Positions 45,626-56,573 of a stretch of DNA of 64,000 nucleotides are shown here, piece after piece; the stretch's first letter is position 1, and each line of letters starts with the position of its first letter. The notes under the pieces were generated by a model. It had not been told where the DNA came from and searched no databases. It saw only the letters and a list, made by a program, of their open reading frames with translations. The translations under genes and the position numbers were made by a program. This DNA comes from Gymnopus androsaceus JB14. Lineage: Eukaryota; Basidiomycota; Agaricomycetes; Agaricales; Omphalotaceae. The stretch lies in contig ML769402.1 in the NCBI GenBank assembly GCA_009733575.1, positions 242,446 through 306,445 on the forward strand. Direction: 5' to 3'.

Positions 45626-48450
45626 ATGGCTTCTGAGTCAGCTAAAGAACTAGGCAAGAAGATCATCGGTTATCCTGAAGAAAGGGTCCCCGTTGTATCC
45701 GTCAAAGATTGGACTTCACAGTTTTCCAACAGCCGCGGTGTTCAACCTGTACGTCTTTTCTCTCTTCTTGAGCGCTTCATGCATTGTGATTGACCACTGT
45801 ACAGATTATCAACTATGTTCGCCGTCTATTTCCTATCCTTGGTTGGATCACAAGATACAGTCAGTTCTTCGCATTTTTTTCGGGACCATTATGTATCACT
45901 TAACGACTTTCAAGATTTGGGCTGGCTTTCAGGAGATCTAATTGCTGGAATCACGGTCGGTATCGTTCTCGTTCCCCAGAGCATGTCTTATGCTACAGTA
46001 AGTACGTTCATCTTCTCTGCACCGGGATATCAATCCCATTTTTCTTCTTAGATTGCAACGCTGCCTGTGCAATACGGGCTCTACTCATCTTTTATCGGGG
46101 TGCTAGTCTATTGTGTACGCTTCTTTTCAATTTGCTATGATCTGGGCCGTCTTACTCACCCCACCTAGTTTTTCGCTACATCCAAGGACGTATCAATCGG
46201 TCCAGTGGCCGTGATGTCGCTCACAGTCTCGCAAATCATAGCCAATGTAGAGAAAGCTCACCCTGGCCAGTGGGGAGGTCCCCAGATTGCCACCACTGTT
46301 GCCTTCATAGCTGGTTTCATCGTACTAGGCATAGGCCTTTTACGGCTTGGTTGGCTAGTTGAATTCATCCCCGCCCCAGCCGTTAGTGGGTTTATGACCG
46401 GCTCTGCTATCAACATTGCTTCTGGTCAGGTTCCGGGATTGATGGGTATAACCGGATTCAAGTAAGTGTTGGATAATTACGAGTTGCAACTGAGTAGCTC
46501 ATATTACTTTAGCACTCGAGGTGCCACATACTTGGTCATCATTGATACGCTCAAAGGACTTCCTAGAACCACCCGAGATGCCGCTTTTGGGCTGACAGGA
46601 CTCGTTGTCTTGTATGTTATCCGAATCTTGTGCGATCGTTTATCCAAGCGGTTCCCCCGACGAGGTGAGGCCACTTACTTACGATCGTTCTACAAGTTAC
46701 TGATGGTTTGTCAAAGCGAGAGTGTTCTTCTTCCTCTCTGTATTCAGGAACGCTTTTGTCATTGTAATGTTAACCATTGCTTCGTGGCTCTATACAAGAC
46801 ATAGGGGTGGCAAAAGTGGCAAGTTCCCCATCAAGATTTTGGGTACGGTCCCCGCTGGCCTGCGCGATGTTGGCCAGCCTCATATCGACATCGCACTCGT
46901 GAGGGCCCTTGCTTCAGACCTTCCTATCGCTACGATCATCCTCCTTCTCGAGCACATTGCCATATCCAAATGTAAGTGCTTTCATTTGACTTGAAGTACT
47001 GTGCGTATCGTCTTGAACTTTGTTTTTGTGCAGCCTTCGGAAGAGTAAATAACTACAAGATCGACCCTAATCAGGAACTCATCGCTATCGGTGTCACAAA
47101 TACCGTTGGCTCTTGCTTTGGCGCTTACCCGGCCACCGGTTCGTTCTCTCGTTCTGCTTTGAACTCCAAGTCGGGATCACGGACTCCTGCGGGTGGTATC
47201 TTTTCTGCGATTATCGTGATTGTGGCCCTGTATGGTCTTACCTCTGCATTCTTTTGGATTCCGAATGCGGGGCTTGCTGCGATTATTATTCATGCAGTCG
47301 CAGATTTGGTAGCTTCTCCCCGACAGGTAAGCGAATTTCAATTTAAGTTTAGACTCTAACTAACTTTTCTCAGGTCTTCTCTTACTGGCGAGTCTCCCCG
47401 TTGGAATTCCTAATCTGGTGTACTGCCGTCCTTGTCACTATCTTTTCCACCATCGAAATTGGTGTTTATGTGTCCGTCTGCGTATCTTTGGTTCTCCTCC
47501 TCGTTCGTATCGCCCATCCTCGCGGATACTTCTTGGGAAAAGTCACACTTCGATCGGATACCCCAGGAAGCAGAGAGCAACGCGACGTTTTCGTCCCTTT
47601 GACCAAAGACGGGGTTACAAATTCCGACATTAAAGTCGTCCCTCCGTCTCCAGGAGTCATCGTTTACCGATTTGAAGAAAGCTATTTGTATCCCAATTCG
47701 TCCATTGTCAATTCCGTACTCGTTGATTATGTCAAGGCGAACATGAAGAGAGGCCTAGATATGAGCACTACCAAGCTCAGCGATCGACCTTGGAACGACC
47801 CAGGACCCCGTCAGAGTGATGCCGCTTTCGAGAAGGAGCGAAATGACAGTTTACCTGATATTCACGCCGTTGTTCTCGACTTTTCTACAGTGTGGGTTCG
47901 CATTATTTGTGATAAAGTTACTAGTGTTTTTAACATATATTCTCCTAGGTCCCACATCGATACTACTGCTACACAGGCACTTATTGACACTCGCAATGAA
48001 ATAGAACGATGGGCAGACCACCCTGTGGAGGTTAGTCGTTGCTCCGGCAATTTCATTAACTGAAATTAACCGCCTGTCTTGTAGTTCCATTTCGCTACCA
48101 TACTATCACCCTGGATCAGACGAGCTCTTGTTGCGGGTGGTTTTGGAATCGGTACTTCTTCGTCTACAACACCTCGCGAAATCGCTGGCGTTGTGCCCTA
48201 CCGTGATGGTCTGGGTGACAGACCATTGAGGAATCTTCACCAACATACTCGTGAGGAATCCGACGATATCGAGAAGGCGATCTCTTCCGCCAAAGGCAAG
48301 GATTCAGTCAATTCGGTCAATATCGATACCCAGGAAGTTTCTGAATACACATCTCCACTTCCCCTCGAAACACCATTCTTCCATATTGATTTGCAGAGCG
48401 CAGTTCGCGCAGCGGAGAGCGGACTAGCAAGTATATCATGGCCAGCATGA
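45626..48450 (+). CDS. Sulfate permease (SulP family with STAS domain), copy 1
   Basis: Plasma-membrane proton-coupled sulfate importer feeding sulfur assimilation. Start at 45626 (MASESAKELGKKIIGYPEE). After three introns the transport domain starts YNLGWLSGDLIAGITVG, with the SulP signature VPQSMSYATIATLPVQYGLYSS and FFATSKDVSIGPVAVMSL. Further membrane helices follow (IAGFIVLGIGLLRLGWLVEFI; IPAPAVSGFMTG), then IAISKSFGR, GSCFGAYPATGSFSRSALN and the last helices. The cytosolic STAS domain is at about 47640-48110, with VVLDFSTVSHIDTTA across an intron. It ends GLASISWPA at 48450. All exons join in frame, so it appears intact. About nine introns. It differs from copy 2 in the N-terminus and tail. 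Confidence 0.95.
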
Positions 48451-48824
48451 ACAAAAGATGGCAGTTAAGAATTTCGAATGCTAAAGTAGATACTATACAT
48501 ATATTCATTGTAACTTTAATGTACTAAATTTTTGAATCTATATGGCTACCAACATTGGGTCTACTTTGTTTTAGAGAGCCAAGAAAAACGAGGATATATA
48601 AAGCTGACAACCATTCTCGAGTGCAATCGAACCAATCATCCAGATTGATTGTTATGTTGTTTCTTTCAAGTTCAGCCCTCAAGTCAGCTGCTTTGTTAGG
48701 CTAGGCAAAAAGAAAAAGAGGATTCATGAATTCTACTTCATAAAACTACCTAATTACCATGTTTCACAAAGAAAGATATGTAGTAGAATTCAAATACATA
48801 AGTGAACTGTAGCAGTCTTGTGGT
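48451..48824. other. 3' flank of permease copy 1
   Basis: About 370 A/T-rich bases, duplicated at 55906-56299. TATATAAAGCTGACAACC is present in both copies. No gene. Confidence 0.5.
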
Positions 48825-49103
48825 TCAGCCCTCCGGCCATACCCAAGTCATAATGTAACCATGTACTGCCTGTATGGATGGTAAAACATGTTGTTGGCTT
48901 CTTTGCTGTCTGCTTGGCCCTACACCAGCACCTCCCATTGTTGTTGCGGGGCCGCCCCTTGGGCCTCTGGATGCTCCTGGTATTCTACCACCCCTAACTG
49001 CACCTCCACTGATAGCACTTCCCATTGCCCTGCCTATGTTCATCATTGGCTTCATCCCTCCACCCATCATTGGGTTCATCATTGCCTGGAACATGCACAT
49101 GTT
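48825..49103 (-). pseudogene. Truncated 3' end of the RRM gene, fragment A
   Basis: Matches the C-terminal coding region of the full RRM gene at 56300-56573. On the minus strand it reads a degraded Met/Gly/Pro-rich tail (KPMMNIGRAMG, RGGPATTMGGAGVGPSRQQR). Here the G run in GCGGGGCC has four G, keeping the frame open to RSQQH; in the full gene it has three. The upstream part of the gene is separated from it by the 49104-52621 insertion. Confidence 0.85.
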
Positions 49104-49410
49104 TGCACTCCATTCAGTGTAGAGTATAGGTATGGGAATCATATAAGTTGTATGTTCCCATACATACATAGAAGTGTGGTTTGGCTGGGGCTTGGCCTGC
49201 ATGGGTGGGCAAAAACATATATATATCAACCACATGCTGGCCAAGTCTGGAACATCAGAGACCCTGGAAATAATTTTTAGAGTGGCCTTTCCAACAGATA
49301 GGAAAGGACAACAGGCTACACTACTGGATTATGCCTTGACTCCTTGAGAGGTGAGTATAATAGATAATTATGAACTGAGAGACCATCAACATGGGATGGG
49401 TGGGTTCAAG

Positions 49411-50150
49411 TAGGGCTCTTCACCGTACGTACCGTATACGGTACGGAGATTTTTTCCGTATTGACGGACCAAATTTTACCCCACGGCACGGTACGGGAAA
49501 AATACAGCCGTGTACGGAATACGGACGGTACCTTTTAATCACGTGTTCTCAAGTACTCATTTACCATGAAGACACCAAAAAAAGTTTTTTTTTTTTTGAT
49601 GTATCAAGACTTTTTGAGTGTTTAATACTTACTGTAAGTGCTATGGTATGCACAAGTCAACAGAAAGCATTGCAATATGCATGTGTGATGGAGTGCACAT
49701 TGAAGACCCCCAAAAGCTTGCAGAATTGTTCAGGGCATCTAGTTAGAAAGTTGTGATCCCAGTATAAACTGCTCTCTGCAGTGGCAGGGCTCCAAAAATC
49801 ATTGATTCCTTATATGTACACAAAGTATCCTATATTGACCGTATACGGCTGCATCAGCAAAACCTGTATTTTTGCTGGAGGTCTCCAGAGATCTCTGGAG
49901 CTTGACAGCTGTCAAAAAAACTGTCAATTTTCTCCAGAGATCTCCAGAGGTCTCTGGAATAGGGTACCTTGCTCCAGAGATGTCCCAAATGAATGGGTTT
50001 TCTCCAGCGAAAATACGAGTTTTGCTGATGTGTATTACGCCGTAACAGTACGGTCAAATACAGGTCACCTGAAAGCCTCACGGTACAGTATGGTTGGACA
50101 CTTTACCGTCTGTAGTACACCATATGGTATGGATACAGTGAAGAGCCCTA
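49411..50150. mobile_element. Nested MITE with TAGGGCTCTTCAC termini
   Basis: Left end TAGGGCTCTTCACCGTAC and right end GTACAGTATGG...ATACAGTGAAGAGCCCTA are inverted. If TA is the target duplication, the element is GGGCTCTTCAC...GTGAAGAGCCC, as in Tc1/mariner-type MITEs. The subterminal region is full of GTACGG/CCGTAC palindromes. It lies inside element E unit 1. Confidence 0.7.
49852..50030. mobile_element. Small inverted-repeat element rich in CTCCAGAG
   Basis: Bounded by CATCAGCAAAAC and its inverted GTTTTGCTGATG, with the inside made of CTCCAGAGATCTCCAGAGG-type palindromic motifs. It is inserted within the nested MITE at a CCGTATACGG palindrome. A relative lies at 51078-51851. Confidence 0.7.
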
Positions 50151-50556
50151 GTGGGGAGACTCAAGAAACCAATGTAAAAGTTGGCAGCAATGAGAGTCAG
50201 GATCAAGACAATTGAGCACCTAGATGCTGAGTCTCTTGCCATGCTCAGCTTATCATGGAATAAGCTGGGTGCACTCTGTTCAGTGTAGAGTAGAGGTATG
50301 GGAATCATACAAGTTGTATGTTCCCATGCATACATAGAAGTCACGGTGTGGTTTGGCTGGGGCTTGGCCTGCATTCCCACCCATGGACTCCAAGTGCTCA
50401 CAGTCCCAACCAGAGCAAACCTCCAACCTAAGAGCACTAGGAGGAGAGAGAAGATGGAAAGGGAACATGGGACCAATACCCAGACAGAGTGATGCTCTGG
50501 ATAGATGGCAGTGGCTGAAGCAGTTTGAGAGGGCCATTAATAAAATAAAATGAAGT

Positions 50557-51010
50557 TTAATACCACCAACCAGTGGTGAGGATAGAGCTGCAAACCAGTT
50601 GGTCCAAGTGAAGAAATAAAAAATAAAATATAGAAATATAATACCACCAACAAGCGGTAAGGATAGACTGCAAACCAGTTGGTCCAAACAAAGAAAAAAA
50701 ATACAATACCACCAACCAGCAATAAGGATAGACTGCAAACCAGTTAGTCCAAGCAAAGAAAAAAAATACAGTACAATCAGCAGTAAGGATAGACTGCAAA
50801 CCAGTTGGTCTGAGTGAAGAAAAAAATACAATACTGCCAAACAGCGGTAAAGATAGAGCTGCAGAACCAGTTGGTCCAAGCAAAGAAAATACAATACCAT
50901 CAACCAGCGATAAGGATAGAGCTGTGAACCAGTTGGTCTGAGTGAAGAAATTTTAAATTAAATTAAAGTAAAACAAAAACCACTAACCAGTGGTTAGGAT
51001 AGAGCTTGCA
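50557..51010. repeat. Minisatellite of about 60-base units
   Basis: Seven to eight diverged copies of a unit containing AATACCACCAACCAGCGGTAAGGATAGA, then CTGCAAACCAGTTGGTCCAA, then GAAG/CAAAGAAAAAA. Units vary by poly-A length and small deletions. On the minus strand it reads as long hydrophobic open frames, an artefact of the repeat. Confidence 0.9.
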
Positions 51011-51077
51011 AAGAGAATGAAACCTTATGCCGAGGAAGCTCCCACAATTTGATGGGAAGCAAAAAAGGACTGGAGTC

Positions 51078-51851
51078 CATCAGCAAAACCTGGGTGGTCT
51101 CCAGAGATCTCCAGAGCGCCTGTAGCTTCTGGAGCAGCTGGAGCAAGGTTACCTATTCCAGAGACCAATATAAACCTCTGGAGACCTCTGGAGACCTCCA
51201 GAGAGCTATTCAATCAAGTTTCCATGTTGTGTAACCATGCATTAATAATAGAAATTTTATATTCATCATTTTTATGTACTGTGACAATATCTAGGTGCAC
51301 TGCAGCAATCATTATTATTATGTAGTAGTAATGAGTGGCAAGTACTGGACGAATCTCCTGTTTTTCCCCTCCCAATGTTTCCATAGTGCTCTTCTCGATA
51401 CCTGCCTCCATTGCTCAAACCCTTCTGCATTTCTGGAAATCACCTCTAAAAAGCAATGTTATGTGAAAGTGAAACTTACAGTGAACGGATGGAACGTTGC
51501 AACAGTGGGAGAAGGGAAAAAAAATACAAGTTCATGTTCTTCAAAAGTTGAAAGCCCATGCATTTTATATCACTTCCTGATAGTTTACAGCATTGTTGAT
51601 GACACGAGGAGTTGCTGACGGCAACCATCATTATGTTGAGGGCACTTGAGGCCATCATTTTTGGCGCTACTCTGGCTGACAGCCAGACTAGCTCCAAAAA
51701 AGGAAAATCCGATCATTCTCAAAGTACCATCAATTGGCAACTACAGCTTTGTTCTCTCCAGCATCTCCAGAGTTCTCCAGAGCTCTCTGGAGACTTATTC
51801 AATTCTCTGGGTGCTCCAGCAGCTCCAGCGAAAATATGGGTTTTGCTGATG
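51078..51851. mobile_element. Second CTCCAGAG element
   Basis: Left end CATCAGCAAAACC at 51078 and right end GGTTTTGCTGATG ending 51851 match the ends of the 49852-50030 element. CTCCAGAG/CTCTGGAG motifs lie next to both ends, with about 500 unrelated bases between. Either one longer member or two partial ones. Confidence 0.55.
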
Positions 51852-52621
51852 TCTAGTCTATCCTTGAGGTATCGGGACGAACCGCCCGCCGAATCGGATT
51901 ACTAATCATCAAGCTGAATAATCAGCCTGCTGCCCAAAAAAACAGCAGGAGCTCTCGCATCTGGCTCAAATTGCACCCAGACTACTTTTTTATTCACTTA
52001 AAGTCTTATTTACAATGTTAGAAGATTAAAAATCTCAAATCCAGGTGTACAGCACTTGGTATGAGACTTGGTTGAGACCATTTGACAACTTTTGACAATG
52101 ACCTCAAATTTCACTCAAATTTTTTGATCCTTGTGAAGGACTTAGTTGCTTTGGAATACCGCTTCAAAATACTAGTATTTTAGCATAAATATAATGTGAA
52201 AGCACGGTGGAATGAGCTTCAAACAACATGGAAACTTCGAAGCGCCCGCGAGATTATTCAGCTCAGCGGGTGCTAAATCGGCTGCAGTAAAAGAACCGAC
52301 TTGACTCGCAGACGTTATACACATCATTTATGATCGTTGTATTACTCTGCCTATGGGAGACTAGCTGATGTCCTCTTATCAGGCTAGTGAGCCCAATGAG
52401 ACCTGCAATGACAGGTTCCTTCATGAGGACTATATGTAACCCTGACATGGCCAGCGTGCCCTCTGGACTTGACTTGATTGCATTGGATGATGCAAGGAAC
52501 TGAGTGATGGAGGCTCACCAAGGAAAGACTCAAGAAACCAATGTAAAAAGCGGCAATGAGGATTGAGCGCCTAGATGCCGAGTCTCTCGCCGTGCTCAGC
52601 TTATCCTCTGATAAGCGCGCC

Positions 52622-52904
52622 TTGCTGCAGTAGCGGGAACTGTTCCGCCAACACCTGCCCCACAGGGGGCATCCGTCGGAGAGGGGGCATCCGCCGGAGA
52701 ATTCCGTGAGTCCATATCAAAACGTTACGTACACACTCCATTTCGAGTGAAGTCTCGAAGTGTACGTTTTGATACAGAGTATTCACGGAATTCTCCGACG
52801 GATGCCCCCTCCCCACCAGCATGTTGTTGACCCCCACTTTGTTCATCCTCTTGGAAGGATTCGCGCTGATACCGCGGCTGCGCAAGTTTAACATCAATCT
52901 GTGG
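52622..52904 (-). pseudogene. RRM gene, fragment B (continuation of fragment A)
   Basis: Matches 56603-56761 of the full RRM gene: GCTGCAGTAGCGGGAACTGT... then, after a 129-base insertion, ATCCTCTTGGAAGGATTCGC to AACATCAATCTGTGG. At about 52905 it is fused to the promoter region of permease copy 2, which marks the duplication junction. Confidence 0.9.
52682..52810. mobile_element. 129-base foldback MITE in RRM fragment B
   Basis: Ends AGGGGGCATCCGCCGGAGAA and its near-exact inverse TTCTCCGACGGATGCCCCCT; 28 of the outer 30 bases match. Inside, ATCAAAACGT and ACGTTTTGAT extend the hairpin. An extra direct piece of the left terminus (AGGGGGCATCCGTCGGA) precedes it at 52664-52680. It is absent from the full gene. 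Confidence 0.85.
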
Positions 52905-52906
52905 CG

Positions 52907-55900
52907 TGAATTGCGCAATATGGACGATGAATCGCAACAGAAGTGCTCATGTAAAAATATCTAGTCAATCGCGGGACGTCAGAATTCCACTATTTTACCT
53001 CGTTCCTTCTCGTTCAGTCGGTTTCAGTTCCCCCCGACATATTCACGTAATATCCAGTTTAACTTCGGAAACGTCGTTAAAGTCAACTACCACGACGAAC
53101 GATCATGGCTTCCGAGTCAGCTAAAGAACTAGGCAAGAAGATCATCGGTTATCCTGAAGAAAGGGTTCCCGTTGTGTCCGTCAACGATTGGGCTTCACGG
53201 TTTAACAAGAGCCCCGTCCAGCCTGTACGTCCTTTCTCTCTTCTTGAGAGAATCAAGTGTCGTGATTGACCATTGTACAGGCTATCAACTATGTCCGTCG
53301 TCTATTCCCTATCCTTGGTTGGATCACAAGATACAGTCAGTCCTTCGCATTTTTTCAGGTCCATTATTGACACTACAGCCCTCAAGATTTGGGTTGGCTT
53401 ACAGGAGACCTAATTGCTGGAATCACAGTCGGTATCGTTCTCGTTCCCCAGGGCATGTCTTATGCTACAGTAAGTACGTTCATCTTCTCTACACCGGGAT
53501 ATCAATCCCATTTTTCTTTTTAGATTGCGACGCTACCTGTGCAATACGGGCTCTACTCATCTTTTATCGGGGTGCTAGTCTATTGTGTACGCTTCTTTTC
53601 AATTTGCTATGATCTGGGCCGTCTTACTCACCCCACCTAGTTTTTCGCTACATCCAAGGACGTATCAATCGGTCCAGTGGCCGTGATGTCACTCACAGTC
53701 TCGCAAATCATAGCCAATGTGGATAAAGCTCACCCTGGCCAGTGGGGAGGTCCCCAGATTGCCACCACTGTTGCCTTTATAGCTGGTTTCATCGTACTAG
53801 GCATAGGCCTTTTACGGCTTGGTTGGCTGGTTGAATTCATCCCCGCCCCGGCCGTTAGTGGGTTTATGACCGGCTCTGCTATCAACATTGCTGCTGGTCA
53901 AGTTCCGGGATTGATGGGTATAACCGGGTTCAAGTAAGTGTTAGTTCACTACTAAGTGCAAATTGAGTAGCTCATATTACTTTAGCACTCGAGGTGCCAC
54001 ATACTTGGTCATCATTGATACGCTCAAAGGACTTCCTAGAACCACCCGAGATGCCGCTTTTGGGCTGACAGGGCTCTTCGCCTTGTATGCTATCCGAATG
54101 TTGTGCGATCATCTAACCAAGCGGTTCCCTCGCCGAGGTGAGTCTACTTACTTAAAATGGTTTTGTAAGTTACTTATGGTTTGTCAAAGCGAGAGTGTTC
54201 TTCTTCATCTCTGTGTTCAGAAATGCTTTTGTCATTGTAATGTTAACCATTGCTTCGTGGCTCTATACAAGACATAGGGGTGGCAAAAGTGGCAAGTTCC
54301 CCATCAAGATTTTGGGTACGGTCCCCGCTGGCCTGCGCGATGTTGGCCAGCCTCATATCGACATCGCACTCGTGAGGGCCCTTGCTTCAGACCTTCCTAT
54401 CGCTACGATCATCCTCCTTCTCGAGCACATCGCCATATCCAAATGTAAGTTCTTTCATTTGACTTGAAGTACTGTGTGTATCGTCTTGAACTTTGTTTTT
54501 GTGTAGCCTTTGGAAGAGTAAACAACTACAAGATTGACCCCAATCAGGAACTCATCGCTATCGGTGTTACAAATACCGTTGGCTCTTGCTTTGGCGCTTA
54601 CCCGGCCACCGGTTCGTTCTCTCGTTCTGCTTTGAAATCCAAGTCGGGAGTACGGACACCTGCGGGTGGTATCTTTTCTGCGATTATCGTGATTGTGGCC
54701 CTATATGGTCTTACCGGTGCATTCTTCTGGATACCGAATGCAGGGCTTTCTGCGATCATTATCCATGCAGTCGCAGATTTGGTAGCTTCTCCCCGACAGG
54801 TAAGCGGATTTCAATTCAAGTTTAGATTCTTACCAACTTTCCTCACCTCAGGTCTTCTCTTACTGGCGAGTCTCCCCGTTGGAATTCCTAATCTGGTGTG
54901 CTGCCGTCCTTGTCACCATCTTTTCTACCATCGAAATTGGTGTTTATGTGTCTGTCTGCGTATCTTTGGCCCTTCTCCTCGTTCGTATCGCCCATCCTCG
55001 CGGATACTTCTTGGGAAAAGTCACTCTTCGATCGGATACCCCAGGAAGCAGAGAGCACCGCGACGTTTTCGTCCCTTTGACCAAAGACGGGGTTACAAAT
55101 TCGGACATTAAAGTCGTCCCTCCGCCTCCAGGAGTCATCGTTTACCGATTTGAAGAAAGCTATCTGTATCCCAACTCTTCCATTGTCAATTCCGTGCTCG
55201 TTGATTATGTCAAGGCGAACATGAAGAGAGGCCTAGATATGAGCACTACCAAGCTCAGCGATCGACCTTGGAACGACCCAGGACCCCGTCAGAGTGATGC
55301 CGCTTTCGAGAAAGAGCGAAATGACAGTTTACCTGATATTCACGCCGTTGTCCTTGACTTTTCTACAGTGTGGGTTCGCATTACTTGTGATACAGCTTAC
55401 TAGTGTTTCTAACATATCTTCTCCTAGCTCCCACATCGATACTACTGCTACACAGGCACTTATTGACACTCGCAATGAAATAGAACGATGGGCAGACCAC
55501 CCTGTGGAGGTTAGTCGTTGCTCCGGCAATTTCATTAACTGAAATTAACCGCCTGTCTTGTAGTTCCATTTCGCTACCATACTATCACCCTGGATCAGAC
55601 GAGCTCTTATTGCGGGTGGTTTTGGAATCGGTACTTCTTCGTCTACAGCGCCTCGAGAAATCGCTGCCGTCGTGCCCTACCGTGATGGTCTGGGTGAGAG
55701 CGATCTTCGCCAACATACTCGTGAGGAATCCGACGATATCGAGAAGGGGCTCTCTTCCGCCAAAGGGAAGGAATCGATCAACTCGGTCGATATCCAGGAA
55801 GATTCTGAATACACATCTCCGCTTTCCCTCGATACGCCATTCTTCCATATTGATTTGCAGAGCGCAGTTCGCGCGGCGGAGAGCGGACTGGCAAGTAGAT

Positions 55901-56573
55901 CATAGCCAGCATGAACAAAAGATGACAGTTAAGTATTTTGAATGCTAAAGTAGATACTATACATATATTCGTTGTAACTTTAATGTACTTAAAATTTTCA
56001 GTCTACCACACTGGGTCTACTTTGTTTTAGAGAGCCAAGAAAGTCGAGCATATATAAAGCTGACAACCATTCTCGAGTGCAATCGAGCCATCATCCAGAT
56101 TAATTGTGATGTTGTTTGTTTAAGTTCAGCCCTCAAGTTGGCTTTTTTGTTAGGCTAGGCAAAGAGAAAAAGAGGATTGATGAATTCTATTTCATAAAAC
56201 TACCTAATTACCATGTTTCACAAAGAAAGATATGTAGTAGAATTCAAATATGTAAGTGAACTGTAGCGGTCTTGTGGTTCAGCTCTGGCCATACCCAAGT
56301 CATAATGTAACTATGTACTATTTTTGAACAGTCTACCGCCCGTACGGATGGTAATTATGTTGTTGGCTTCTTTGCTGTCTGCTTGGCCCTACACCAGCAC
56401 CTCCCATTGTTGTTGCGGGCCGCCCCTTGGGCCTCTAGGTGCTCCTGGTATTCCACCACCCCTACCTGCACCTCCACCCATAGCACTTCCCATTGCCCCA
56501 CCCATATTCATCATTGGATTCATTCCTCCACCCATCATTGGGTTCATCGTTGCCTGGAACATGCGCGTGTACA
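52907..56573. repeat. Segmental tandem duplication, copy 2
   Basis: Homologous to 45457-49103. This copy joins the complete RRM gene at its right end without a break, so it keeps the ancestral arrangement. The copy-2 promoter contains a few extra bases (GATGAATCG) relative to copy 1. Confidence 0.9.
53105..55905 (+). CDS. Sulfate permease (SulP family with STAS domain), copy 2
   Basis: Same gene as 45626-48450. The start at 53105 repeats MASESAKELGKKIIGYPEE but then reads NDWASRFNKSPVQP instead of KDWTSQFSNSRGVQP. The transport domain is almost identical (few changes such as LTGDLIAG and AAGQVPG); all introns are at the same sites and the STAS domain is complete (VVLDFSTV across the intron to SHIDTTA). 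The C-terminal tail is shorter, losing a short insertion, and ends GLASRS at 55905. Frames are open throughout, so both copies look functional. Differences concentrate in introns and tails, consistent with selection or gene conversion in the core. Confidence 0.95.

Larger units (their letters stand above)
45457..49103. repeat. Segmental tandem duplication, copy 1
   Basis: Homologous to 52907-56573, in the same orientation: about 170 bases of promoter, the whole sulfate permease gene, its 3' flank and the 3' end of the adjacent minus-strand RRM gene. The two copies differ by scattered substitutions and small indels. The rest of the RRM fragment of this copy continues at 52622 after a 3.5-kb insertion. 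Confidence 0.9.
49104..50269. mobile_element. Repeat element E, unit 1
   Basis: Begins TGCACTCCATTCAGTGTAGAG, followed by an 85-base block (ATGGGAATCATA...GCTTGGCCTGCAT), and ends with the block containing CTCAAGAAACCAATGTAAAA and GCTCAGCTTATC...ATAAGC. The same start and end blocks bound unit 2, so the two are a head-to-tail tandem pair inserted into the RRM fragment. No protein motif. Confidence 0.65.
50270..52621. mobile_element. Repeat element E, unit 2
   Basis: Same start (TGCACTCTGTTCAGTGTAGAG, then the 85-base block to about 50376) and same end block (about 52527-52615) as unit 1. It is about 2.35 kb because it carries a minisatellite and another CTCCAGAG element. No transposase recognised. 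Confidence 0.6.

Noticed and set aside
48825..49244. Gly/Pro-rich minus-strand frame as an independent gene
   Set aside because: It is a truncated duplicate of the RRM gene's 3' end fused to inserted repeat sequence.
50280..50903. 207-codon minus-strand frame with repeated hydrophobic FFFLCLDQLVC segments
   Set aside because: It is the translation of the 60-base minisatellite, not a membrane protein gene.
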